A DNA stretch of 64,000 bases from Rhizomys pruinosus (GCA_009823505.1 VZQC01000544.1:2407664-2471663); one strand, 5' to 3'; positions 1-10,204 are shown, numbered from the stretch's first letter. Translations and numbers: made by a program. Notes: a model not told the origin generated them from the letters alone.

Positions 1-762
1 AATACTATTCTCTTGAGGTTCTTCTCCTTCCTCTATTCCTATGATGTGGAGGTTTGATCTTTTCATAGTGTTCCATATTTCCTGGTTGTTCCAGTTTTGT
101 GTATTTTTAAATTTTTCATAATCTTTATTTGAGTTTTTTAGTTGCTCTGTGTTATCTTCCAGATCTGATATTCTTTGTTCTGCTTCCTCCATTCTATTTC
201 TGAGGCTTTTTCCCTTCCTTTATTCCTGGTTGGATAAGCGTTCTATTTCCTTTTCATTTCATCCTGTGATTTCATTAATATATCCTTTTCCTTTATGAGT
301 TTCTCAATCTCTTCTTGGTGCTCCTTACTTCGTTTGTTGGCCTCTTTTTTCAGTGTTTCTACTTCCTTAAGGTGTTTGTTTTTTTCTCTCGTTCTTTCTG
401 GAGTTTGTCAATCTCTTCCTTTAGTTTGTTATTGTACCCTCTAGGTCCTTTTTGAGTTTTTCATTCTCTCTCTTTACTTCTCTGAATTCTTCCTTTAGTT
501 TGTCATTGTATTCCTCTAGGTCCTTTTTGAGTTTTTCATTCTCTCTCTTTACTTCTCTGAATTCTTCATTATGTTCTTTAATTTCTCTGCATAGGTCTGC
601 AATTAGTCCTCTAAGGTCTGTTTCTGGGGTCACCTCCAGAGGGACCCAATTGTAGCTGTCTCCTACTGGGTTGGTAGAGCTTGGTGTGGAATTATCCTGC
701 ACCTTTCCCATGTTGTCTCTTCGTTGTCTCCCTGGCATTTGGGTTTCCCTTTTGTGATTCAA
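1..762 (-). mobile_element. L1 (LINE-1) ORF1 5' half, minus strand, broken
   Basis: This is the N-terminal half of an L1 ORF1 gene (the RNA-binding chaperone of the L1 particle), read on the minus strand and cut by the window start. The minus-strand frame from 762 gives a 113-residue piece with a Gly/Asn/Ser/Pro-rich head followed by a Glu/Lys/Leu-rich heptad region typical of the ORF1 coiled coil. The same head (KVQDNSTPSSTNPVGDSY) recurs in the second minus-strand L1 near 43.7 kb, so the two copies belong to one lineage. The frame breaks downstream of the coiled coil at several points, so this is a decayed copy. The heptad part holds a tandem duplication (listed separately). Confidence 0.88.
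418..566 (-). repeat. Tandem duplication in the L1 ORF1 coiled coil (about 75 bp x 2)
   Basis: Two adjacent copies of a roughly 75 bp unit begin at 418 and 492, each running through the segment encoding EEFREVKRENEKLKKDLE. One copy is a single base shorter, which shifts the frame. A 75 bp unit equals 25 codons, so the original duplication would have kept the reading frame and lengthened the coiled coil. Confidence 0.8.
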
Positions 763-1030
763 ATCCCAAATGCCTTTTCAGTTTGAAGGCTGAAAGCTTG
801 TTTTATTTAGCTTTCCTCCTTCCAATGCTTTTTTTCCCCCCTTCCTTCCCTCCTCCTTGTTTATGGAGTGTTGACTTGTCTAGGTTTCAGGCTTTCATTT
901 TTTTTTATATATTGGATACTGGAAGTCTCTTCCTTTCTTCTTCTGAATGTTCTCTTAATCCACTGGATACTCTCGCCTCAATTCCAGTTGTTGGGGGGAG
1001 ATATTCCTGACTTAGCCCACGCCCCGGTAC
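763..1030 (-). mobile_element. L1 5' UTR, non-monomer part, minus strand
   Basis: This sequence lies between ORF1 and the tandem promoter monomers. It matches the flank of the other minus-strand L1 (about 43,760-43,925), for example in the stretch around tttatggagtgttgactt and the ggaagtct motif. That supports its assignment as the tether between ORF1 and the promoter repeats. Confidence 0.75.
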
Positions 1031-1690
1031 TTTCCTGGAGCAGTGGCGGGCTGCTCCTGACCCCTGCCCTTCTCAGGACCAGAGTATGGCGTCTGTGCCT
1101 GACCCCAAACCCAGGATCTCCTCCCACTTGCGACTACGGGATGGGGTGGGGTGGGGTGGGCGGGGCCACCCAGCGGGGCAGCCACGCTCTGGCAGGATTT
1201 AGGAGTCCAATCTAGGTCCGCCAGCCACTGGCCCCTCTGCCACAACTCAGCAAATCAATTGTCCTGCACCCGTGGGTCAATGCCCTAAGTTTACCTTCCT
1301 GGAGCAGTGGCGGGCTGCTCCTGACCCCTGCTCTGCTCAGGACCAGAGTATGGCGTTTGCACCTGACCCCAAACCCAGGATCTCCTGCCACTTGAGACTG
1401 GGGGGGGGGGGGGCACCCAGCCAGGCAGCCACGCTCTGGCGGGATTTAGGAGTCCAANCCCCAAACCCAGGATCTCCTGCCACTTGAGACTGGGGGGGGG
1501 GGGGGCACCCAGCCAGGCAGCCACGCTCTGGCGGGATTTAGGAGTCCAATCTAGGTCTGCCAGCCATTGGCCCCTCTGCCACAACTCAGCAAATCATTTG
1601 TCCTGCACCTGTGGGTCAATGCCCTAAGTTTACCTTCCTGGAGCAGTGGTGAGCTGCTCCTGACCCCTGCTCTGCTCAGGACCAGAGTAT
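1031..1690 (-). repeat. L1 5' UTR promoter monomers (about 250-265 bp, 2.2 true units)
   Basis: A GC-rich tandem repeat begins at 1032, 1296 and 1635 with the same motif, ttcctggagcagtgg. The first interval is 264 bp. The second is 339 bp, or about 247 bp once the artefactual 92 bp around position 1458 is removed. The third unit stops at about 1690. Tandem GC-rich monomers upstream of ORF1 are the known promoter arrangement of several rodent L1 lineages; their position and orientation here fit that. The array carries G-runs (14 G at 1400-1413) and a ggggt repeat at 1140-1165. Confidence 0.8.
1367..1549. other. Assembly scar: exact 91 bp duplication around a single N
   Basis: Bases 1367-1457 and 1459-1549 are identical, including the same 14-G run, and are separated only by the N at 1458. 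This is what an unmerged contig overlap, closed with one N, would leave behind at a G homopolymer. It should be read as an artefact rather than an extra monomer. Confidence 0.85.
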
Positions 1691-1730
1691 CCTGGTGCTG
1701 GTATTAAAGGCGTGCGCCACCACGCCCGCC
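1691..1730 (-). mobile_element. B1 SINE fragment, minus strand
   Basis: A short remnant of the B1 5' end in reverse (gctggtattaaaggcgtgcg, then ccaccacgcccg) directly abuts the truncated L1 monomer. No tail or TSD is visible. Confidence 0.6.
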
Positions 1731-1804
1731 ATTACCAAAATATGTTTTAAAGTCCTTACTTGATGTAAAATTGGGGAGATAGAGGAATTCAGGATGGAAG
1801 TGTT

Positions 1805-2089
1805 AGAACCACAAGGTTGCGGGCTGGAGGGATGGCCTAGCGGTTAAGAGCGATGACCGCTCTTGCAGAGGACCCGGGTTCGATCCCCAGCACCCACATG
1901 GCGGCTGAGAACCGTCTGTGACTCCGGTTCCAGGAGAGCTCCAGTTCCAGGGGAATCCGAGACCTTCTTCTGACCTCCGCGGCATCGCACGACACGGGTG
2001 CACAGACCTGCATGCAGACAATACATTCATACACATAAAAATAAATAAATAAATAAAAATTAAAAAAAAAAAAAGAACCACAAGGTTGC
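1805..2089 (+). mobile_element. B2 SINE, plus strand, with 16 bp TSD
   Basis: A complete B2 (tRNA-derived, pol III-transcribed SINE) spans 1821-2073. The head starts gggctggagg, the B-box motif GGTTCGATCC lies at 1877-1886, and the body ends in an (AAAT)n and poly(A) tail. The flanking duplication agaaccacaaggttgc occurs at 1805-1820 and 2074-2089. Many CpG sites are intact, which suggests a young copy. Confidence 0.95.
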
Positions 2090-2189
2090 GTGGACTTCCC
2101 AGCACTTCTGGGAAGTAGGAACTAAGTTTGTTTACATATACCCTAATTCCCTTATGTTATTCAGGAAAGGAAAAGGAAACAGGAAAGAT

Positions 2190-2231
<42 letters not shown>

Positions 2232-3553
2232 AGATGAATTCAACAAACAAAACAGTTTCCTTGGCATTAATTGCAAAATTTCTAGCATAGAGGCAAAGTG
2301 GGTGGTGATGGTTTCAATTATGGTTTTTCCATACTTGAAGATATACTTGTGATGGAATTTTTCTATAATAATTGTTAATGGAACCTAAAGCTATAAAAAA
2401 GCAGGATATATAAAATAGGAATATCGAACTGCCTAAACTGCCTCACAGGCAGTTGCTGAAGTATGAAGAGCCCATCTATTATATACATAAAAGAATTATG
2501 TAACTTTTAGATAACTTTATCATTCACTAAATAATATATTCTTCTGGGCCTAGGTCCTATAATTACTGGGTGCTAATTATTATATTTTAGATTTTGTTTA
2601 CACTTATTTTAGCAGACTGTATACTTAATTATCTTGCTACTTGGAGAGATTAAATAAAAGCTGAGTGAAATTTGATCAATAATCCTTGGCTGTTCTCAGA
2701 AGATGGAATCATTGATTCTTTAAACTGCAAGGATTTGCTACAATTATCCGGTTCACCAAACCAATAAAAGACTCAGAATTCCCTCAGGAGCAGGCAACAG
2801 AAACTCTGTAGATGTTTAATTCTCAGGTAGCATAGTCTATCATTAAACAGCTTCCTTTCTAGAAACTTCTTCTTTGTGTTGAAGATCCTTGAAGGCTGAG
2901 AACTATGGAAGAAGTGGGCATTAGAAAATTCCCCATGGCCCTGTCTTTGGTTTTGGGTTTTTTCTGTCTTCAGTTTTTACACATTGCACCAAGTTTGCTC
3001 TCACCAGTACAGTAGCCCGAATACCTCTACCTGCCTAATGAACAGATACTGACTTTAAAGACTCCTAACGATGCAGTGATATCATGCTAGAAATTTTTTC
3101 TTTTGTGATCTCAGCTTTCCCAGTTGTCTCGTTTGCTATTTGAGAACATTCCCAGATGTCTTCCTGGTTGCTGTTGTCTGGATACATTGTTTGGGCAGTG
3201 TCCTCCCCCACCCCCCAACACACACCCTCCCCAGAGCATTCAGAAATAAACAGTTCCCTTGACTACGCCTAATAAATTGGATTATTTTTTGGAAATTTTA
3301 TCTTAAATTTTTAGTTTAAATCTTTAAAAAAAATCTTTGGTTCCATTTAAATTTGAAATATTTGCTGACAAGTGACCTTTAATCATACATTATCTTTTAA
3401 ATTGCTTACCAATGTCATTTTTCAATTTTGTTACACCTTAAATGACATATCAAATGAGGAATGTTTAGATGAGGTAATAGACACAGGCTGTTCATAAGTC
3501 ACAAAGCCCTGTAAAAAAATGAGGTGCTAAAATTCATCTCTGAAATCATTGGT
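2090..3553. other. Unassigned AT-rich sequence with a (GA)n microsatellite
   Basis: No gene, SINE or L1 was recognised here. The stretch contains a pure (AG)n run at about 2192-2229. The rest looks like ordinary unique intergenic DNA. Confidence 0.5.
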
Positions 3554-3827
3554 GAAGAGGACTTCGCGGGGCTGGAGAGATGGCCTAGCGGTTAAGAATG
3601 CCGACCGCTCTTACAGAGGACCTGGGTTCAATCCCCAGCACCCACATGATGGCTGAGAACTGTCTGAAACTCCAATTCCAGGAGAACTCCAGTTCCAGGG
3701 GAATCCGACACCCTCTTCTGACCTCCGCGGCATTGCACGACATGGGTGCACAAACCTGCATGCAGACAGTACATTCATACACATAAATAAATAAATAAAA
3801 TTAAAAAAAAAAAGAAGAGGACTTCGC
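3554..3827 (+). mobile_element. B2 SINE, plus strand, with 14 bp TSD
   Basis: A full B2 lies at 3568-3813 and starts ggggctggagagatggcc. It has the same long 3' domain as the copy at 1821 and an AAAT/poly(A) tail. The duplication gaagaggacttcgc flanks it at 3554-3567 and 3814-3827. Confidence 0.95.
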
Positions 3828-4024
3828 CACTCAGAGAACCTATTTATGGGTTATTTTATTTAGACAAACTAGTCAAATACGGTTTTAATTAATCAAATGT
3901 GGTTTTCTGACCTTTTTTTCTTGAAGTAAATTAACTTAGCCTAATTTTTTGATAAATTAATTTGAAAATAGTTATTGACCACTGGTAAATATCTTAAGAC
4001 TTTAATGGATACACGAAAACTTTG

Positions 4025-4121
4025 GGGGCTGGAGAGATAACTTAGTGGTCAAGAGCACTGAATGCTCTTGCAGAGAAGGACCCAGGTTCAATTCTTAGCA
4101 CCTATATAGGTGCTAAGAATT
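4025..4121 (+). mobile_element. Truncated B2/ID-type SINE head ending in a 32 bp perfect palindrome
   Basis: The SINE head (ggggctggagagataactta) runs through its B-box region and stops abruptly at about 4105. From 4090 to 4121 the sequence is a perfect palindrome with no spacer: aattcttagcacctat followed by its exact reverse complement. The left arm is SINE sequence, so the right arm is an inverted copy of it. Confidence 0.85.
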
Positions 4122-4680
4122 TTATTTTTTGAAGAATAATGAAACATTTTCCATTGGTATATAGTTTTTCAATCTTGACCTGAATACTACTATTTGACTC
4201 TGTACTTATGAAGGAAGATATTTTCTTTGATTTCAGAGTCTTTCTCTGGTGATAACATGCTTGAAGGAGAGCTCTGTTATATAAGGCATATTAAAGGAAG
4301 CAAGATAGGACTAGAATCTGTAGGGTAGAGTTTTCATAGCTGAAGCTGGGTGGAGTCATTCATGCACAAAAGTAATGACTTAGGCAAAGACAGGAACAGA
4401 GGGCTTTGAGAGCTTCCAATTGCATCTTCACTTGTAAATTCAACATTCCGCAGGCCTCTCTATACAGAAATAGGTTGATAAGGGTACACACTAGAGTCTA
4501 TGAACTCTTACATAAAACAAATATATTGTAAAGATTTAAGCACTGCTTTTCTTGTGATGTGGTGGAATAAGAGACTCTCAGAGTGTTTGTCTTGTGCATG
4601 TACATATAAGCATGTGTTCGGAATGTGTGTGATATATGCATATGTATACATTTTAGGCAGCCTATTTGGATCTGAGATTC
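4122..4680. other. Unassigned AT-rich sequence
   Basis: I see no recognisable gene or repeat here beyond short AT-rich runs. Confidence 0.4.
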
Positions 4681-4689
4681 TGGGTTTTT

Positions 4690-4862
4690 CCTTTGTTTCT
4701 GTTTTATGAGACAGAGTGAAAAACATGTATTCTCAGTACTTCTGAGAATCTGTAATACTTATACTTGGTACCAGGGAAACCAACATTTCAAGCTTGGAAT
4801 TTCCCATGTCAGTCTCTCAAGTGCTGGGATTTCAGGCATGTGCCATCCTGCCCAGCTTCTGA
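4690..4862 (-). mobile_element. Degenerate B1-like SINE, minus strand
   Basis: The segment ends with a recognisable reversed B1/Alu-type start (caagtgctgggatttcaggc, then atgtgccatcctgcccagc) and begins with a tatgagacaga motif like the reversed 3' end. The middle is strongly diverged. Confidence 0.55.
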
Positions 4863-5090
4863 GATGGTTTCTCTATATTTTTAATCATTTCAATATTCTT
4901 TTCTTCTTTTCCATTAAAACCTTGGGATTCCAGTAGGCATTTCTTTCAAGGAAAGATAAGAGTATATCTTTAACAGTATAATTTTGTTATTTGTTCTTTA
5001 ACCACTTAGCAGCCTTTGCCTCTTACAGCAAGAATTCTGGACTGGGGATGTTTAAAGGTTGGAACACATTTTTAGAAATACTGGGGTCAA

Positions 5091-5249
5091 TAAAAATCAT
5101 GTATTATCGCCGGGCATGGTGGCACACCCTTTTAATCCTAGCACTCGGGAGGCAGAGGCAGGCGGATCTCTGTGAGTTCAAGGCCAGCCTGGTGTACAGA
5201 GTGAGCTCCAGGACAGCTGGGGCTACAGGGAGACCCTGTCTCAAAAAGA

Positions 5250-5292
<43 letters not shown>

Positions 5293-5317
5293 ATGCTATT
5301 AAAAATCATGTATTGTC
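5091..5317 (+). mobile_element. B1 SINE, plus strand, with TSD
   Basis: A B1 (7SL RNA-derived) element spans 5109-5299. It starts gccgggcatggtggcacacc, ends in ccctgtctcaaaaa, and has a long (AAAT)n tail at about 5240-5294. The near-perfect duplication taaaaatcatgtattatc/taaaaatcatgtattgtc flanks it at 5091-5108 and 5300-5317. Confidence 0.95.
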
Positions 5318-5774
5318 AACACTGCTGAGAATCCATGATAGGGCACCAGGGAACTGAAATTTTCCATGATTCCTACCTCGGGACTTTTCCTTCAGTTTTC
5401 ATGTCCATTGTTGTTTCCTGGCCGGCTTGAGTACCCACTGAACCAAGAGGATGCTCTCTAAGCTGCTTGAGCAGACTGTGTAATAAGTGTGATTTATGAT
5501 GCTCTGATGATGGTGTTGCAGAGTTCTTTATTGAACAGAGAACAGAAAGGAAGCAAAAGGAGAAAGCATAGATCCTAACCAATGTTGAATAAAGCCTGTG
5601 CACCAGGCATGCGGAAGGTGAAGGAACAGAGGGGTGACCCATGCTACTTTCAACAGACATGGCAGAGGAACAAGTGGGTTTGCTGGCTTCCTTCTCTGGG
5701 GTCTTCAGTATTATCCTTTGGCCTCCTACTTAGAATAATGACCTTGTAAATATTGTCACTCACAAACATTATGC
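5318..5774. other. Unassigned sequence
   Basis: No supported gene or repeat. The 95-codon minus-strand frame at 5373-5660 has no recognisable domain. Confidence 0.4.
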
Positions 5775-6480
5775 ATTTGACAAAATATCTTTATTGAGCA
5801 ACTATTGTTTGCCTAATGATTTAGGCCTTCAGTGTATAGTCATGAACAAAAGAGACAAAAATTCCTGCCTTCATGGAAATTATGTTACTAATGGGAGAAC
5901 TATATAATCACACAGACATATCTCTTTGTATACATATATAAGTATATATATATATACATCTAACCATAATGTAGCATGTATATAATTATATATGTTTAGT
6001 ATGCACAACATTATATATTCACACATAGATAGTAAATTAGACAGATGAGAACACAGAAGAAAAGATAAAATGGAAGCAGAAGGTGATTGGAAAAGGAAGG
6101 TTGAAATTTAAAATGGAGAAGACTCCAGGGCATTTAATCTTTCTACACAGAGGGAGTTGCAAGTACAGAACCCAAGCAGCATGAGGAGCAGAAGGAGGCC
6201 AGTTTACCTGAAGTTCAGGGAGCAGAATGAAGGAGATGCTCTAGGTGGGAAGCGATGAGATTCTCTTGCATAGGGCCTTCTAGATCCTAGCAATCATGGG
6301 CTTTGTCATGCCACATGGAAAAGCATGAGAGGGTTTTGAGCAGGGGAGTTACATGACAGGCCTTAAGTTTTGAGAGGAATATGTGGTTCCTGCAGTGAAA
6401 TATACCAAACAGGGAAAGGGCAGAGGCAAGGAAGCAGATTAGGAAGCTTCTTGGGAACCTGAGCAGACCGTTCCCCTGCA
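5775..6480 (+). repeat. Ancient mammalian interspersed repeat (family not named)
   Basis: The text around tttattgagcaactattgtt, catgaacaaaagagacaaaa, agcaggggagttacatgaca and the closing gattaggaagctt resembles a long, old, pan-mammalian dispersed repeat that I recognise by its wording but cannot name with confidence. A TA-rich microsatellite (about 5930-5960) interrupts it. Divergence is high. Confidence 0.5.
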
Positions 6481-6962
6481 CGCTCTTTTTGCCTGTCCCT
6501 CAACTGCTGCTTCTCTTGGATGTGCCCATATCTAGTTCACGGGAATCCCTCTTTCATCTTTGCCTCAGTAAACACAGGGGCCAGCATCAACTTTCCCTGA
6601 CTGCCAGTAATTCAAGCTAGCATTCCTTGTTAGTTTCTAGGCAGGAGTCGGACACTAGTTTATTGGGCTCTGGCCTAACAGGAGATTAATTATTGGTTCT
6701 CTGAGTGCTTTCTCTGTGGTCTGATTTCTCTTGACAGAGGTCGAGGTGGAAACATTTACTTTACCCTGGGAAAGAGGGAGAAGCATAGCATACCAAGAAT
6801 TTTCTCTAAATAAATCCTCTTCAGAAAAATGTCTGGTAATGTCTTTCAAGAGCCTCATCAGACTGTGTTTTAGAAGCTAACTCTTCACCCAATACCTCTG
6901 TCTCAGAAGAAAAGGGATAGAAAAAACTCAGAATTCTCTAAGTATTTTCCTCAGTGTCTGCA
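6481..6962. other. Unassigned sequence
   Basis: Nothing recognisable. The short minus-strand frame at 6655-6858 has no known motif. Confidence 0.4.
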
Positions 6963-7222
6963 CTTCTTTCATTTTTTTAATTTTTAAAAATTTATTTATT
7001 ATTTTTATGTGTATGAGTGTACTGTCTGCATGTAGGTTGGTACACCCATGTCATGCAATGCCATGGAGGTCAGAGGAGGTCGTCGGATTCCTGTGGAACT
7101 GGAGTTAAAGATTGTTCTTAGCAGCCATGTGGGTGCTGGGAATCGAACCTGGGTCCTCTGCAAGAGCAGTCAATGCTCTTAACCACTGAGCCATCTCTCC
7201 AGCCCCTTCTCTCATTTTTTAA
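6963..7222 (-). mobile_element. B2-family SINE, minus strand, with TSD
   Basis: A reversed B2 spans about 6981-7206. It begins with the T-rich reverse of the tail and ends gagccatctctccagcccc. Near-identical flanks around cttctttcattttttaa and cttctctcattttttaa support a retrotransposed insertion. Its 3' domain lacks the CCAGTTCCAGGGG insert of the 1821 copy, so it belongs to a slightly different subfamily. Confidence 0.88.
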
Positions 7223-7350
7223 TGCCTTGGATGCAAATGAAATATTTCAGAGGTGTATGTCATGATTAAGAACTACTTATACCACCTTTGAAAATTTATG
7301 CCTGGGTCTGGGGCTTCAACTTACAATGTCATAGTTATTTTACTTTAAGT

Positions 7351-7399
7351 TTTTACAACTTCCTGTTACAAAGGGACTTTGTAACAGGAAGTTGTAAAA
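7351..7399. repeat. Perfect 23 bp inverted repeat with 3-base loop
   Basis: Bases 7351-7373 are exactly the reverse complement of 7377-7399, with gga between them. The core of the arm is acaacttcctgttacaaag. No mobile element ends are visible at its edges. Confidence 0.9.
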
Positions 7400-7526
7400 T
7401 TATTGAATTGCATATTTATGCCTTGCTAATGCTTTTTATAAGTGAGAATATATTTGGAAGGGAGGAAAAAGAAAATTCGAGATGTCTTATTACATTTGGA
7501 ATGGCAATATGTTTCTAGTAGATACT

Positions 7527-7736
7527 AAGAATAGTTGCCGGGCATGGTGGTGCACTCCTTTAATCCTAGCACTTGGGAGGAAGAGGTGGGTGGATCTCTG
7601 TGAGTTCAAGGCCAGCCTGATCTACAGAGTGAGTTCCAGGACAGCCAGAGCTACAGGAAGACCCTGTCTCAAAAAGACCAAAAAATAAATAAATAAAACA
7701 AAAACANAAAAAAAAAAAAAAAAAAAAGAATAGTTG
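7527..7736 (+). mobile_element. B1 SINE, plus strand, with TSD and an N in the tail
   Basis: B1 spans 7538-7725 and starts ccgggcatggtggtgcactc. It has an A-rich tail that contains the N at 7707. The duplication aagaatagttg lies at 7527-7537 and 7726-7736. The N most likely marks a poorly read homopolymer. Confidence 0.93.
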
Positions 7737-7904
7737 TTGAAAGAATAACTGAATCTTGTGGTTTAAATGTAAACTACAGAATTTATAATATGAAAGCAAT
7801 TCATTGTCAGAATTGTCTCATAGGAAGAATGCAAATAAATGTGTTTTACTAATATCGGACACTCAGCTGAATGAGAAAAAAAGTGTTTTTATAGATGATC
7901 AGTG

Positions 7905-7985
7905 GAGTTGGAATATAGCCTGACAAGAGAGTACCTGCCTAAAGTGCGGGGCTCCAAGTTCAATCCCCTGTGCCTCCTGAAAAGA
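7905..7985 (+). mobile_element. Degenerate ID-like (tRNA-derived) SINE
   Basis: The pattern tagcctgacaagagagtacc followed by a B-box-like ccaagttcaatcccctgtgc resembles an old ID-type SINE core. There is no clear tail or TSD. Confidence 0.45.
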
Positions 7986-7989
7986 AGTG

Positions 7990-8301
7990 TGTGTGCCCAT
8001 TCAAGAAACGATGATGGAACACTGTGCTTCTGCTTGCCTGCTACCAGTCTTCTGCCTCAGATCTCTGGATTAGCTTCCTAACCCAGACTAGCTTAATCCT
8101 CTATAGTAGTTTGTTAGATCCTTCAGAAGCTGTCCCCACCCCCATCTTCCCCATCTGATTGGCCTGATGCAGGTTAGCCTACCTACTACCCTGGTAAGTC
8201 AGTCCCGCCCACAGCACCTTGATTGCCCTGCTGCCAGAATACCTCCAATCTCACCTGCCCCCATACCCTATCCCCTTATAGCCTTGGCAGTACTGCTCTT
8301 C
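7990..8301 (+). mobile_element. L1 5' UTR monomer-like segment, plus strand (left half of a split L1)
   Basis: This C-rich segment (tctgcctcagatctctgg onward) resembles 13,741-13,960 and the L1 5' region at 62,180-62,580. It therefore reads as the upstream part of a plus-strand L1 5' UTR. The minus-strand ERV at 8302-13,740 separates it from the rest of that L1. Confidence 0.6.
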
Positions 8302-9006
8302 TGTGGTGTCACCCAATCCATCACACATAGAGGTGGATGCACAAATCTAGTCCACTGGACTACAGGGAAAAGGGAAAATGCAAGACAGCTGTCAGCAGCT
8401 GTCCTAAACCACGGGGCCAAAGGCTGATAACCTTACCACTGCCCACTTGTCTTATCTAACATGTACACCAGGCATTCCCCTATTGGTACTCCCAGATCCT
8501 CCAGGCTGCTGCCAGCTAGGCACTCTACAGCCCACTGCCAGACTGTGGCCTGATAGGTGCTTTACAGTCTAATTCCTGCCCAGGCACTCATCACACATCA
8601 CAGCTGCTGACCTAATAGGTCTCCTTTCAGCCCCACACAAGCTTCCCAGGTTGGTGGTCTGCTGAACCACCACCCAACCCTCTAATCACAACTATACAAG
8701 CCTTATGAGCTAAGATTACATGCGCAAAATAATGCCTGGAAGTCTCTGATGGTAAGAAGGACTCATCTTTTTATTCACAGCATTCTGTTTTTATATCCAG
8801 AGTGACATCATATCTCAGGGCCTGGTTTCAGACCCCCTGCCTCATGTTCCATACCATCATGAGTATTTGTCAATGCCTTTGATCCCAAGGTGTCACAGGT
8901 TTGCTAATGCACGTGCAAACCCTGCCTAAGTCTAGGTTTCAGTGTAAACAGACAAGCAGGTGATATAGCACAAAAGAAGCCACAGGTGGCTGCCTTTTCC
9001 CCTACA
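8302..9006 (-). mobile_element. ERV class II-like 3' LTR, minus strand (about 705 bp)
   Basis: On the minus strand this LTR runs TG...CA from 9006 to 8302. It pairs with 12,999-13,740 at roughly 85% identity by eye. Minus-strand promoter marks are a TATA-like ggatataaaaac (8787-8798) and an AATAAA (8770-8775). It carries about two units of a roughly 41 bp internal repeat (the cctgataggtgctttacagt type). Next to it on the internal side is a polypurine tract. The outer flank ctcttc nearly matches ttcttc beyond the other LTR. Confidence 0.8.
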
Positions 9007-9032
9007 TAGCCCCATTTTTATTTTTTTGTAAG
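9007..9032 (-). promoter_or_regulatory. ERV polypurine tract (plus-strand DNA primer site)
   Basis: Read on the minus strand, the bases just inside the 3' LTR are A/G-rich (acaaaaaaataaaaatgggg) and end at the LTR. That is the expected place for the primer of second-strand synthesis. Confidence 0.65.
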
Positions 9033-9960
9033 AGGCAGGTGAGCCTGTGTGAGGAGTGAGCATTGCAAAGGAACTGAGGCTTTGAATAGCCAGCTGCTCA
9101 CACCTGTTTTTTGAGTGTAAGGGCAGATAAAAAGACAGACCTGGCCACTGTCCAGTCTATAAAGAGGAAAGTCTGCTCATGCTTCAGAAAAGGAAGCCTG
9201 GTCTAGCAAGACCTGATTTTGTCCTCTAGTGGATGGAACTGGTAAATGAAAAACTGAAAGGAGCAAGGTGCTCCCCCCTCCCCCCCACAAAAAAACCTGA
9301 GAGACCCCTGAGGACCAGATCCTCAACTGACCTTGAGAAAACAAAAACCTTGGTTAATCTGGGCTAACTGTGTGGCCTTAAGCATCCAAAAGGAAAGTAC
9401 AACCAGATATAAATAATCAGTAAGACTAGAGAAACTGTACTGCAGACATAAAACTTGAGATCTTAGTAAAAGGACAAAAAGGAAAAAAGAGAGAGTACTG
9501 TTGTTTGGCCTGTCTTCAATTCTTACTGGCAAGTGCATCTACTCTGTGGCTGCCACCACTCTTAGCACTCCTCAAAGACATGAGCTATAGCTTATTAACC
9601 TTCCAATATGGACTGAGGACTCATGTCTCTCCAAGAAGTCTCCAATCCTTCAATGCTAGATGGGGACTACTGAGACACCCAGCTTGTGGACTAAACAGCT
9701 AAGGGGATGTCAGCCTCATCAGAATATAGACTGCTATTGTTGGACTACCTGGGCTGTATCATGGAGGCCAGTACAGGAGGATTGAGACAGGACACATGTT
9801 TACTGGACTTCATTTGGGGGATCGAGAGAGGGAAAGACCCAAATGTGGAGCAAAGTGCAGGATTGATGGTTGCTTGGGATTGCCAAGGAGGAACCTTTGA
9901 GCACTTCCTTAAGGAAAACATGATGGCTTTTAGGAAAAAAAAAATCTTCCAATTCAAGTG
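9033..9960 (-). mobile_element. ERV internal region, non-coding, 3' part
   Basis: No gag, pro, pol or env reading frame is visible on either strand. The segment lies between the polypurine tract and the L1 piece at 9961. Parts such as 9520-9960 may themselves be an older dispersed repeat that I cannot name. Its assignment as ERV interior rests on position between the two LTRs. Confidence 0.45.
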
Positions 9961-10203
9961 ATATGGGTATGTATATATTTATGTATATATACTGTAGCAA
10001 TACAAGTTGGAGAAAACAACAACAAAAGAACTGAAATAAAAAGACTGAGAGAAAGATGCAGGACAGTTATGGCAGAATGCATGATCTGGGGTGGGGTGGG
10101 GTGGGGTGGGGTGGAGTGGGCTGGAAGGAAGGGAAAGGGGAATGTGCCTGAACTGAACTGAAAAGTGATGTCTGAAATACACAAAACATCAATTAAAAAA
10201 AAA
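9961..10203 (+). mobile_element. L1 3' end with G-rich tract, plus strand
   Basis: The segment carries the signatures of an L1 3' UTR end: ggcagaatgcatgatctggg followed by a (GGGGT)n tract at about 10,090-10,118, then aaagggg, tgaactgaactgaaaa, and a poly(A) ending near 10,203. The same layout recurs at 51,360-51,600 and 48,740-48,870. Confidence 0.75.
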
Positions 10204-10204
10204 A

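Noticed and set aside
418..566. CRISPR-like or satellite array
   Set aside because: Only two units, coding for L1 coiled coil, without spacers. No CRISPR array is expected or seen in this eukaryotic DNA.
1821..1900. Possible tRNA genes (A-box and B-box patterns)
   Set aside because: All such patterns belong to B2, B4 or ID SINEs, with tails and often TSDs; no stand-alone tRNA fold was seen.
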